64,000 bases of DNA from Cytophagales bacterium (GTDB lineage Bacteria; Bacteroidota; Bacteroidia; Cytophagales; Cyclobacteriaceae): positions 658,501 to 722,500 of the forward strand of contig JAWPMT010000005.1 in NCBI GenBank assembly GCA_033344775.1, in the 5' to 3' direction. Every line of letters begins with the position of its first letter. Position 1 is the first letter of the stretch. Both the position numbers and the translations under genes were made by a program. This document shows positions 42,334 to 50,431 of the stretch, in pieces. The notes under the pieces were generated by a model that saw nothing but the letters and a program-made list of their open reading frames with translations, did no database searches and had not been told where the DNA came from.

Positions 42334-44028
42334 ATGAACCATTCAAATATAAAACGCTTACTCATCGTGTTCATAGCGATCACCCTGATAAGTTGTGATC
42401 GGCAAAAAACAAGAACAGAACTATCACAGGAACAAAAGACAGCCATTGAAAACCTAATGGAAGTCGCGAAAATCCCAGGTATTCAGGTCGGTTATTTCAA
42501 TGCGGAGGAAGAGTTTATTTTTTCAAGTGGGTTTGCAAACCTTGGTTCATCCCTAAAAGTTGCTGATGATACCCCATTTCGAGCCAATGATTTGGGATAT
42601 TCAGTCATTGCCGCAATATGTTTCCGATTGGCAGAGGAGAACCAATTAGACCTCAATCAAACAATCACAACAGATTATCTGGACCCTCGACTTGCGACCG
42701 GAACATACAATCACCTGATCACTTACAATCATCTTCTTTCGCATACCAGTGGCCTTCCCATTTGGGCAGACACCAATGATGTCATTGAGATCATTCAGGT
42801 ACCGGGAGAATTATGGAATTATTCCCATTTAGGATTTGAATGGATCATGAGAGCACTGGAAGCAAAATTCAACACCTCCATTCAAGCTTTGGCCGATCAA
42901 TGGGTTTTTCAGCCTTTGAAGATTACTAACTCTTTCTTTGGAGATCAAAAAAGTCCAAAAGCAGCAGTGGGGCATGATCTGATCGGAAGAAATAGAAATT
43001 CTGATAAAACCAATGTTGCCATATTTTACACCAATGCAGGTGATTATATGAAGATCCTGAATGCATTTAGCAATGATTTCTTCAAACCAGAAACGAAGAA
43101 CATACAAACACAAACGTTAGCTAAGGTGAGCCTTTGGGAGGATGAAACGGAAGAAAGCCTTGTATCGTGGGGGCCTGGACTAGGTATTCAATCAGGAACT
43201 GCTGGGCCTGCACTATGGCAATACAGTGATGAACAAACCATGAGAAGTTTTGCGATTGTCTTTCCTCAAAGTCAGACAGGTTTTGTACTGCTAACTAACA
43301 GCGAAAATGGGCTTGCTATCAGTAAGTCAATCGCTCAACTGTTCTTCGAAGAAAATCTGGCGGCATTGAATTGGCTGGATTTTGAATCCTACGACCATCC
43401 CGAATGGCAGGCAAGAAGAAATCTGGAAAGTGCATTTGCATTCCGTGATCAAGAAAAAGCCCAGGAAGTATACAGTCAAATATTGATCAACCAGCCTGAA
43501 GCATTGAATGATGCTTTGATGAATAATGTTATTTGGTCATTCATTGATCGAAATGAACTGAACCCAGCAGAAAGACTGGCTCGACTTCACCTGGAGAACT
43601 TCCCCAACACCGCCAACACATACATCCGTCTGGGAGAAATCTTAGGATTCAAAAGTGAATACATCGAATCCTGGGAAAGCTATCAGAAAGCCATGGAAAT
43701 GGACCCGGAATCTTCCAGACAGATCATGCCTCGTTTTCCCTGGTATAATGAAGCCACTCAAGCGATGCAAGAATCACAAGAACTTCCACTTGCTTTGTTT
43801 ACCGGCGCATTCGAAAATAGCATCGTAGAGCTCGTAAATGACCAGCTCACCTATTCTGACGATCATTATCAAAATGCCCCATTAAAGAGGATCGGCAACA
43901 CCCTTTTCGATCTGGAAGTGGCCGCCACCTACCGCATCAATTTCAAAATGAAAAATGGACAAACCGAAAGCCTTGAAAAGTCACATCTAAGTGGAGAACG
44001 GACAACAGAATCTAAAAAATCGATTTAG
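42334..44028 (+). CDS. Lipoprotein with inactive beta-lactamase-like domain and TPR tail (564 aa)
   Basis: Lipobox Cys21 (IAITLISCDRQ). Residues about 30-360 follow the class C beta-lactamase/PBP (serine hydrolase) fold: TPFRANDLGYSVIAAICFRL, QLDLNQTI, LLSHTSGLPIWADTND and PGELWNYSHLGFEWIMRAL. The position of the catalytic SxxK reads D86-L-G-Y89, so both the nucleophile Ser and general-base Lys are absent, and the Y-x-N element reads YSH. The domain is therefore probably catalytically dead. Residues about 370-470 are helical TPR repeats (NEATQ and YIESWESYQKAMEMDPE). It may be a binding protein of peptidoglycan or another ligand. The start lies 27 nt upstream of the divergent arsC-like start. 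Confidence 0.85.
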   Translation: MNHSNIKRLLIVFIAITLISCDRQKTRTELSQEQKTAIENLMEVAKIPGIQVGYFNAEEEFIFSSGFANLGSSLKVADDTPFRANDLGYSVIAAICFRLAEENQLDLNQTITTDYLDPRLATGTYNHLITYNHLLSHTSGLPIWADTNDVIEIIQVPGELWNYSHLGFEWIMRALEAKFNTSIQALADQWVFQPLKITNSFFGDQKSPKAAVGHDLIGRNRNSDKTNVAIFYTNAGDYMKILNAFSNDFFKPETKNIQTQTLAKVSLWEDETEESLVSWGPGLGIQSGTAGPALWQYSDEQTMRSFAIVFPQSQTGFVLLTNSENGLAISKSIAQLFFEENLAALNWLDFESYDHPEWQARRNLESAFAFRDQEKAQEVYSQILINQPEALNDALMNNVIWSFIDRNELNPAERLARLHLENFPNTANTYIRLGEILGFKSEYIESWESYQKAMEMDPESSRQIMPRFPWYNEATQAMQESQELPLALFTGAFENSIVELVNDQLTYSDDHYQNAPLKRIGNTLFDLEVAATYRINFKMKNGQTESLEKSHLSGERTTESKKSI

Positions 44029-44079
44029 AAAGTGAAGCTTACAGCTAGCAACTTTTAAATCCGCTAATACCTGTAAACA

Positions 44080-44107
44080 AAAAAATCCCGCCAGTAATGA
44101 CGGGATT
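44080..44107 (-). terminator. Intrinsic terminator for the gene at 44135
   Basis: Minus strand AATCCCGTC, loop, GGCGGGATT followed by a T-run (complement of 44107 down to 44080). Confidence 0.8.
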
Positions 44108-44134
44108 CAAACTATCTATCTATTTACCAAAAAA

Positions 44135-44752
44135 TTAATTAAAAGCGAGTGTTTTCTCTTCAACCAGACTACCATCCAGGTAGAACTTCATGGTCACGTC
44201 ACCATTTACACCCTGGAATGTGAATAGATCCTTGATCTCTTCATCGGTATTATAAGTTCCAGTGTAAAGGTGCTGACCTGCCGCGTCGTTCAAAGAAAAC
44301 TCCAAAACAGAACCAGAATTGTTTGTCCCGATCAGTGCATAAGCCCCACCTTCAACAGAAGACAACACAAGCTGAGACGCTTGGAATCTTTGCTGAAGAG
44401 CTGATAGCTCTGCTGCTTCAGAGACAGAAACTGACTTTTCATACGTGAACTCACCTGATGTTAATACAAAGGTGTAATCACCATCAGGCAGAAAAGACAA
44501 GTTAAAATCCCTAGCGAAGCCATCCGCTTCCAATTTGGATTTATACAGCAATCTGTCTTGGTCATCCTTTATTTGTATTTGAACATTCTGCGCAGCAGAA
44601 CCGGCATAGATCATGCGAAATTGTCGATCGTCTAGGGAGAATAACTTACACTGAGGTCCTGCATAAAGAGAATCTCGTGAAGCATTGGCGTTAGAAGCGG
44701 CAGCACTTAAAACTATTAAAAGCGTTGCCATGATTTTTACCATGTTTCTCAT
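44135..44752 (-). CDS. Secreted Ig-like protein (205 aa)
   Basis: From the ATG at 44752 the protein starts MRNMVKIMATLLIVLSAAAS, a clear signal peptide; the frame is open 17 codons further but the longer N-terminus is not signal-like. Two beta modules follow: VQIQIKDDQDRLLYKSKLEA with SFLPDGDYTFVLTSGEFTYE, then QLVLSSVEGGAYALIGTNNS and LEFSLNDAAGQHLYTGTYNT with a C-terminal DGSLVEEKTLAFN. This is the same plan as the proteins at 28531-29181 and 21866-22207, both of which are also exported and lack enzymatic motifs. Function unknown. Confidence 0.82.
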   Translation of the reverse strand: MRNMVKIMATLLIVLSAAASNANASRDSLYAGPQCKLFSLDDRQFRMIYAGSAAQNVQIQIKDDQDRLLYKSKLEADGFARDFNLSFLPDGDYTFVLTSGEFTYEKSVSVSEAAELSALQQRFQASQLVLSSVEGGAYALIGTNNSGSVLEFSLNDAAGQHLYTGTYNTDEEIKDLFTFQGVNGDVTMKFYLDGSLVEEKTLAFN

Positions 44753-44782
44753 AATTGTCTGATCAATTATTGTTTGTTGATG

Positions 44783-44815
44783 CAAATATGAACAAACAAA
44801 CATGATGATCGCAAC
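44783..44815 (-). promoter_or_regulatory. Candidate promoter of the secreted Ig-like gene
   Basis: Minus strand GTTG (44815 to 44812), 21 nt, then CATATTTG (44790 to 44783), one base from TAnnTTTG. The leader would be about 30 nt. Confidence 0.4.
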
Positions 44816-45066
44816 AAAAAGATCCCTTCAATATGAAAAAAGCAATGAATATATCAAAAGTTTACATTTCATCTAAAATAAGCCAGAAATCACCTCTTAA
44901 AATGAAATTCAGAACCATGGAAAACGTTTACCTTTTTCATCTTTTTAATGGCGCTGAATTCATTATAATTATCATAACAAATACTTTATATAATTACATT
45001 TATTCCAAGAATAATACACTAGGATAAGGCGCCTTTGAGAGATTGACAATGATATTTTCGGAACTC
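44816..45066. other. AT-rich intergenic region, no gene
   Basis: A 64-aa frame at 44833-45027 is low-complexity, Ile/Asn/Lys-rich and without a ribosome-binding or promoter context, so it is not called. Nothing else is seen. Confidence 0.6.
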
Positions 45067-45095
45067 ATTGAAAAGTGATGAATCATGCATTTTTG
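45067..45095 (+). promoter_or_regulatory. Promoter-like element that would give a leaderless RDD transcript
   Basis: ATTG (45067-45070), 17 nt, CATTTTTG (45088-45095), close to the Bacteroidota consensus. The start site would fall at or next to the ATG at 45101, i.e. a nearly leaderless mRNA. Confidence 0.3.
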
Positions 45096-45100
45096 CACTT

Positions 45101-45487
45101 ATGGAAAGCCAACAATATGCTCCCTTTTGGTCCCGGTTATTAGCGCATAATATCGATCTGGTCCTATTCCTTCCGATTGGTTATGGTATTTCAGAATTAG
45201 TTATCAGTGACTTCAGCTTATATGGCATCCTTGGGGGTATATATGTATTATATAATACAATACTCGAGACTACCTCCTGGCAAGGAAGTCTTGGTAAAAG
45301 ATTACTATCGATCAAGGTCACGCCTGATCAGGGGGTGAAAGGTTCCTTGTGGCGCAGCTTACTTAGAAACAGCCTGAAGTTCGTTTCATTGGTATTACTT
45401 TTTGGTGGGTTTCTGATGATTAGATTCAACATGAAGCGGCAAGGCCTACACGATTGGCTATCAGGAAGTGCTGTGATTTCCGTGTAA
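45101..45487 (+). CDS. RDD-family membrane protein
   Basis: 128 aa from the ATG at 45101 (MESQQYAPFWSRLLAHNIDL); the frame is open 11 codons further but those residues are not RDD-like. RDD features are the N-terminal APFWSRLLAHNIDLVLFLPI (Arg and paired Asp), a second membrane stretch, TTSWQGSLGKRLLSIKVTPD (the 'G-x-T-x-G-K-x-x-L-x-I-x-V' signature) and the C-terminal ending GLHDWLSGSAVI. RDD proteins are small polytopic membrane proteins, some linked to Na+/H+ antiport. Confidence 0.92.
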   Translation: MESQQYAPFWSRLLAHNIDLVLFLPIGYGISELVISDFSLYGILGGIYVLYNTILETTSWQGSLGKRLLSIKVTPDQGVKGSLWRSLLRNSLKFVSLVLLFGGFLMIRFNMKRQGLHDWLSGSAVISV

Positions 45488-45551
45488 GAATCCACGAAAG
45501 TTTTACATTCGCGTTAGAATAACTTATATTTCAGAGAAAATACACACTGCA

Positions 45552-46130
45552 ATGAGTAGACTCAAGCAATTTGAGAACTTTTTCGAAGGATTCATGTTTT
45601 GGAGCCGGTGGGTACAGGCCCCACTTTATGTTGGCCTGATCATAGGCGCTGTGCTCTACCTTTTCAAATTCTTCGAAGTTCTGTTCCACGTCTGGCATCA
45701 CTTTTCCACCTTGAAGGAAAACGACATGATGCTCGAGATTTTGGGACTCGTAGATATATCAATGGTAATGAACCTCGTGGTTATGGTGACCATCGGAGGT
45801 TATTCCATATTTACCAGTAAAATCGACGTGGACCACCATGAAGACAAGCCATTGTGGCTAGAAGATCTCGATGCAGGCCAGTTGAAAATTAAATTATCTA
45901 CCTCTCTTGCTTCTATCTCCGGAGTTCAATTGCTTAAGACTTTCATTGACTACAGAGAAACCGAAGCAGCGAAGAAGCAGAATTCGGAAGAGGTAATAAT
46001 GGAGATCGCCATTCACATGGTCTTCATCGTATCAGCTTTGCTGTTGGCCCAAACGGAGAAGGTGACTCACAGTTACAAGCATGGACATCAAGCAGCTCCT
46101 AAAGAAGAATCAAATGAAGAAGAACATTAG
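45552..46130 (+). CDS. YqhA/UPF0114 (TIGR00645) family membrane protein
   Basis: 192 aa, starting MSRLKQFENFFEGFMFWSRW. Four membrane helices are apparent (about 22-42, 68-88, 105-125, 150-170). The family motifs VQAPLYVGLIIGAVLYLFKF, LGLVDISMVMNLVVMVTIGG and TSLASISGVQLLKTFID are present. The C-terminus is acidic/hydrophilic. No function is established for YqhA proteins. It is followed by a clear terminator. Confidence 0.93.
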   Translation: MSRLKQFENFFEGFMFWSRWVQAPLYVGLIIGAVLYLFKFFEVLFHVWHHFSTLKENDMMLEILGLVDISMVMNLVVMVTIGGYSIFTSKIDVDHHEDKPLWLEDLDAGQLKIKLSTSLASISGVQLLKTFIDYRETEAAKKQNSEEVIMEIAIHMVFIVSALLLAQTEKVTHSYKHGHQAAPKEESNEEEH

Positions 46131-46154
46131 AAGTTCTTTCCATGATATAACGAT

Positions 46155-46180
46155 AAAAGGCTCCACCAGGAGCCTTTTTT
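46155..46180 (+). terminator. Intrinsic terminator
   Basis: AAGGCTCC (46157-46164), ACC loop, AGGAGCCTT with a T-run to 46180. Confidence 0.88.
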
Positions 46181-46328
46181 ATTTGATATAAAGATAATTT
46201 AATACTTAACTAAGATTTGCTTACCAGAGCAATTGACGGAATTAACTTAACGTTTAATTCTAAGAACCAAAAAACGGGATCATGAGAAGGAACACCAGTT
46301 ATATTCCGAATCCCACAACTGATCCTGC

Positions 46329-47372
46329 TTACCAATCATGAGCACCCATCTCCGGTAGTGCTTTCACGATCAAATCAATACAGGCAGCAATATCATCTTT
46401 GTCTGCCATCTCAATCACTTGGTGCAAATGACGCGTAGGAATAGAAACAGCTCCTGCAATGGATCCATTCTTACCTGTTCTTTGCACGCCAGCAGTATCA
46501 GTCCCCCCGGCAGTAAGCACTTCCGGCTGCCAGGAGATTTCATATTGACCCGCAATGGATTTGAGGTAACTCACCATTCTAGGGTCGCAAATGGTTGATG
46601 CGTCCATGATCTTGATCGCCGCACCTCCACCTAAGGAAGTAACTTTCTCGTGAGGTTGAGCTCCCGGCAAGTCATAAGCGATTGTGGTATCGATCGCTAA
46701 ACCAAAGTCCGGATTGATTTGATGTGCAGCAACTTGCGCACCTCTGATACCCACTTCTTCCTGCACGGTAAAAACGGCATATACATCAACATCTGTTTCA
46801 TTCAATTGTTTGAGCGCCTCAATCAGCACATATACAGAAACTCGATTATCCAGAGATTTGCTATTGACACAGTTACCCATTTCAATGAGATCACGTTCTC
46901 TCGTAATTGGATCTCCAATATCAATCACTTTTTCAATCTCTTCCTTCGACATGCCACAATCAATAAAGAAATCCTGCGTTTTCACGATCTTATTACGCTC
47001 CTCGGGGCTCATTACGTGTATAGGCTTAGTTCCTAATACGCCAACTATGTCCTCTTTCCCATGAATGATCACTCGTTGGGCAGTGAGCGTCTTCGGATCG
47101 AAACCTCCCAGGGTATGAAACCGAATAAATCCCTGATCATCGATATGTGTAACCATGAACCCAATCTCATCCAAATGAGCCGCAAGCATGACGCGCTTAG
47201 CATTTTCTACGGAAGCACGTTTGATGGCGATTAAATTGCCCATATTATCAGTGCGCAGCTCATCAACAAAACTTTCCACTTCTTCAGAGACAATTTCACG
47301 GATCTGTTTTTCGAATCCGGGAGCGCCTGGAGTTTCACATAATCTTTTCAGTAAAGCGACATCAACCGACAT
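46329..47372 (-). CDS. M42 family metallopeptidase (glutamyl aminopeptidase-like)
   Basis: 347 aa. M42 metal ligands and motifs are visible: MLAAHLDEIGFMVTHIDDQG, SLDNRVSVYVLIEAL, VFTVQEEVGIRGAQVAAHQI, DFGLAIDTTIAYDLPG and the C-terminal AVSIPTRHLHQVIEM. These match di-zinc aminopeptidases that form tetrahedral dodecamers in the cytoplasm and degrade short peptides. Length is standard for the family. The gene is leftward, between a terminator and the tRNA-Leu cluster. Confidence 0.95.
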   Translation of the reverse strand: MSVDVALLKRLCETPGAPGFEKQIREIVSEEVESFVDELRTDNMGNLIAIKRASVENAKRVMLAAHLDEIGFMVTHIDDQGFIRFHTLGGFDPKTLTAQRVIIHGKEDIVGVLGTKPIHVMSPEERNKIVKTQDFFIDCGMSKEEIEKVIDIGDPITRERDLIEMGNCVNSKSLDNRVSVYVLIEALKQLNETDVDVYAVFTVQEEVGIRGAQVAAHQINPDFGLAIDTTIAYDLPGAQPHEKVTSLGGGAAIKIMDASTICDPRMVSYLKSIAGQYEISWQPEVLTAGGTDTAGVQRTGKNGSIAGAVSIPTRHLHQVIEMADKDDIAACIDLIVKALPEMGAHDW

Positions 47373-47418
47373 AGACAGCTAATTTGGTTTTGAAATAAAT
47401 GATTGAAGAGAAAAATGT

Positions 47419-47494
47419 TCGCACGAGAACCTGCCGGCCGGCAGGGATTCGATGATAAACCACCGTCTCAACGGCGTTTCAATTCCACGGATCC
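47419..47494 (-). pseudogene. tRNA-Leu relic 1 (3' half with palindromic insertions)
   Basis: On the plus strand the tRNA 3'-end pieces GCACGAGAA, GATTCGA and TTCCACGG occur in the right order as in the intact tRNA-Leu, but are interrupted. The first insertion contains the perfect 16-bp palindrome CCTGCCGGCCGGCAGG (47430-47445); the second is about 25 nt and holds CCGTCTCAACGG. It lies 41 nt downstream (3') of the intact tRNA and could not fold into a tRNA. Confidence 0.55.
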
Positions 47495-47534
47495 AGTAAT
47501 CTTTGTTCACAAAGTTTTCAAGAAATTTAAAATG

Positions 47535-47618
47535 TGCGCACGAGAAGATTCGAACTTCCACGGGATTGCTCCCACCACCCCCTCAAGATGGCGTGTCTAC
47601 CAGTTTCACCACGTGCGC
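47535..47618 (-). tRNA. tRNA-Leu (anticodon GAG)
   Basis: 84 nt with acceptor GCGCACG (5') and CGTGCGC (3') plus discriminator A, a D-arm with GTGAAACTGGTAGACAC, anticodon stem CCATC/GGTGG with loop TTGAGGG (GAG), a long class II variable arm (TGGGAGCAATCCCG) and T-arm GAAGTTCGAATCTTC. CCA is not encoded. Confidence 0.93.
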
Positions 47619-47749
47619 AGCTAGATGGGATCGCAAAAGTATACGATTTGAGGTGATATACAGCAGGAATTAATAAAGATTGTAAACTCTTTATCACTCC
47701 AAAGAGTACCGAAGTAATTAGTATAAATTGAGCAATTGAATTTTGGAAA

Positions 47750-47848
47750 ACGCACGAGAAGATTCGATCGCAGCGGCGAACCGCCTTCCACGTGATTGCT
47801 CCCACCATCCCCTCAAGATGGCGTGTCTACCCGTTTCACCACGTGAGC
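47750..47848 (-). pseudogene. tRNA-Leu relic 2 with inserted hairpin in the T-arm
   Basis: Nearly identical to the intact tRNA-Leu from the D-arm through the anticodon (TTGAGGG) and variable arm, and flanked by the same AGCTAGATGGGATCGCAAA sequence. It has acceptor mismatches (GCTCACG versus CGTGCG) and about 16 extra nucleotides in the T-arm forming GCGG-TTCG-CCGC. The product should not be a functional tRNA. Confidence 0.7.
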
Positions 47849-47940
47849 AGCTAGATGGGATCGCAAAGTATATGAATTAGTGATTACTGAAGTAATAATT
47901 CTTAACTAATCCCTATAAGATAATCTAAATAATCAAATGA

Positions 47941-48924
47941 TTAAACCACTTCCCAAAGGGTATCCACAAAATACCGGTCTTTATCGTAGAAGTCATTGAT
48001 TCGTATGAATCCGCTTTTCTCAGCTAATAGAGTGATCTCACTGTCCAAATACTTCTTAGAAACCTCCGTATAAATTGGCTCCCAAGCCTCCAGTTTATAG
48101 GTCTTTTCAGTCGCATCTATCGTAAACTCCTGATATTCAGTATTGATCAGGTAACTTTTACATTCACCTGTAGCAGGGTTATAAATCGGATAATGCTGAA
48201 AACTGTCAACATCAATGTTAGCTCCGAGTTCTTTATTGATTCGATGCAACAAATTCAGATTGAATCTTCTAGTGATACCTGCTTTATCGTGGTACGCACT
48301 CAAAATCTTGTCCGGATCTTTTCTCAAATCAAATCCAACAAGCATCAAATCTCCTTTATTCAAATAGCTACTGAGCTTACTTAAAAAGGATATCGCACGC
48401 TCATCATTAAAGTTCCCAATATTAGATCCCAGAAAAAGCACCACATTTCGGGTTCCTTCCTCATACGTGAGTTTGGACAATACATCAAAATAATCACCTA
48501 CCAGTGAATTGATAGATAGATCTGGCAAAGTCTCACGAATCCTGTCCTCCAAAATGTTCAGTACATGACCTGAAATATCAACAGGACTAAAGGTAAAAGG
48601 CACCTCTTTCCCGGAAAAATACTCAAGTAATACTTTGGTTTTTTGGCCATCACCTGCTCCTAATTCCAGTAGACGAAACTTCCGTCCATCATGAAAAACA
48701 GCTTCAAGAATTTCCTGTTTTCGGCTGACAAAAATGCTGTGTTCTGCTCTGGTCAGATAATACTCAGGCATGGCCATAATTTCCTGAAAGATCTTATCTC
48801 CTATTTCATCATAGAAATATTTTGACGACAAAGTCTTTGGCGTGGAGGACAGGCCTGCATCGACATCTTGGGCAAAACTTGGATCAATAGTGGTTGAGAC
48901 CTTCGTCTCGAGTTCAAAACTCAT
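47941..48924 (-). CDS. egtD: L-histidine N-alpha-methyltransferase EgtD
   Basis: 327 aa. EgtD adds three methyl groups to histidine with SAM to give hercynine, the first step to ergothioneine. Motifs seen are LSSKYFYDEIGDKIFQEIMA, PEYYLTRAEHSIF, the SAM loop LLELGAGDGQKTKVLLEYFS, VVLFLGSNIGNFNDERAISF and the GFDLRKDP turn. Length matches the family (about 320 aa). It follows egtB by 14 nt in the same operon. Confidence 0.95.
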   Translation of the reverse strand: MSFELETKVSTTIDPSFAQDVDAGLSSTPKTLSSKYFYDEIGDKIFQEIMAMPEYYLTRAEHSIFVSRKQEILEAVFHDGRKFRLLELGAGDGQKTKVLLEYFSGKEVPFTFSPVDISGHVLNILEDRIRETLPDLSINSLVGDYFDVLSKLTYEEGTRNVVLFLGSNIGNFNDERAISFLSKLSSYLNKGDLMLVGFDLRKDPDKILSAYHDKAGITRRFNLNLLHRINKELGANIDVDSFQHYPIYNPATGECKSYLINTEYQEFTIDATEKTYKLEAWEPIYTEVSKKYLDSEITLLAEKSGFIRINDFYDKDRYFVDTLWEVV

Positions 48925-48938
48925 CTAAATTGCTAATA

Positions 48939-50201
48939 TCACGCTTCAATTGACCGAGCCAGGCGAAAACCACTGAACAGCCATTGTAAGTGCGGGTGAA
49001 AAAAATTTCTGTATGTCTTTCTAATATGATCTTTTGGTGTTGCATATGAGCCACCTCTCAGTACCATCTGATTGATCATGAATTTGCCATTGTACTCCCC
49101 GATAGCTCCTGCAGGTGGAGCATACCTTGGATAAGGTCGATAGGCACTGGCTGTCCATTCCCAAAGATTTCCGAAAAAGTCTGGCTGCTCCATCGCAACT
49201 GGCCGAAACTCATTATTCTCAACAAAATTACCCGAAGCATTTCCGTATAACCCACTGGCTATTTCCCACTCAAATTCTGTTGGCAGTCTAAGTCCCTTCC
49301 ACCTCGCAAAAGCATCTGCTTCATAAAATGAAACATGACTAACCGGCTCATTAAGCTTCAAAGGAATCAAACCATGTAGCGTATAGAAATACCATCCGCC
49401 ATCTTGCTTGATCCAGTATAGAGGGCTTTGAATTTCATTATTCACCACCCAATCCCATCCTTCAGATAACCAAAGACCTGTTTCCGAATAACCTCCATCT
49501 TTAACAAATTCCAGGTATTCACCAATCGTTACGGTGTGACTGGAGATTTCAAATGCTTCTAAAAAAACTTTATGATACCCTTTTTCATTATCAAAATGAA
49601 AATCTGTTCCTGGATGACCTATCTCATATACATCCTCATTTACAGGTAACCAACGAGATGCTGTCTCTTTTGAAGCAGATGGCCTCTCTCTTTCAGTATA
49701 TTGTGGAAATAACGGATTTTGTCCCAGAATATATTTGATATCATACAACAGCAATTCCTGATGTTGCTGCTCATGCTGCAAGCCTAATTCGAAGACATTC
49801 AACACTTCTTCACTTACTTCCCCCTCAAAAAACTGCCTCATTGCTTCGTCAACATGAGCTCGATATGCGTAGATATCTTTAACCGTTGGTCGGGTCAGGT
49901 GTCCACGCTCACCTCTCATCCATCTTGCGCCTACGCTCACGTAATAACTATTGAAAAGAAAACAGTATTCCGAATGAAAAACCTTGTATTCTCTGGCGTA
50001 GGGAACAAGAATGAAATTTTCAAAGAACCAGGTAGTATGTGCAAGGTGCCATTTCGGAGGACTGACATCAGTCATGGGCTGAGCCACATAGTCTTCAATC
50101 TCAAGAGGTGCACACAAGTGGTTTGATTGATGACGTACCTGAATGAATCGTTCCAGGAATGTGTTTTTCGAAATTTTTTGTGCCGTTACCGGACTTGACA
50201 T
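48939..50201 (-). CDS. egtB: Ergothioneine biosynthesis sulfoxide synthase EgtB
   Basis: 420 aa from the ATG at 50201 (MSSPVTAQKISKNTFLERFI); the frame extends 21 codons further with a less typical sequence. The DinB-like N-terminal iron site is seen as PKWHLAHTTWFFE and HEQQHQE (the HX3HXE motif). The C-terminal FGE-sulfatase-like domain has YEIGHPGTDFHFDNEKG, LRLPTEFEWEIASG, FGNLWEWTASAY and GGSYATPKDHIRKTYRNFFH. EgtB joins a thiol to hercynine with O2. No egtA, egtC or egtE gene is nearby, so the thiol donor and the lyase are unresolved. Confidence 0.95.
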   Translation of the reverse strand: MSSPVTAQKISKNTFLERFIQVRHQSNHLCAPLEIEDYVAQPMTDVSPPKWHLAHTTWFFENFILVPYAREYKVFHSEYCFLFNSYYVSVGARWMRGERGHLTRPTVKDIYAYRAHVDEAMRQFFEGEVSEEVLNVFELGLQHEQQHQELLLYDIKYILGQNPLFPQYTERERPSASKETASRWLPVNEDVYEIGHPGTDFHFDNEKGYHKVFLEAFEISSHTVTIGEYLEFVKDGGYSETGLWLSEGWDWVVNNEIQSPLYWIKQDGGWYFYTLHGLIPLKLNEPVSHVSFYEADAFARWKGLRLPTEFEWEIASGLYGNASGNFVENNEFRPVAMEQPDFFGNLWEWTASAYRPYPRYAPPAGAIGEYNGKFMINQMVLRGGSYATPKDHIRKTYRNFFHPHLQWLFSGFRLARSIEA

Positions 50202-50431
50202 GCAGATATCACTTTTGGCTTCAAGATATAAGCATTTAATGTGAATACGACGAATTGAGTTCAAAAAACCCGCTGAAAGAACATATTTATCATGAATTTA
50301 AATAGTCTCAATTTTATCCCCATCAACCGCATGCGTAAAAACACAATAGATAATCATCATCGGACCCTGCCTCTTTTCTGAAGTTCCATATTTTTGTTAG
50401 TCAACCATTTTCTAGTAGCAATTCTTCCGGC

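Noticed and set aside
44833-45027. 64-aa frame in the AT-rich intergenic region
   Set aside because: Low complexity, no promoter or terminator context, no family resemblance.
47379-47561. 60-aa minus-strand frame across tRNA-Leu relic 1
   Set aside because: It runs through tRNA-derived sequence and has no protein-like features.
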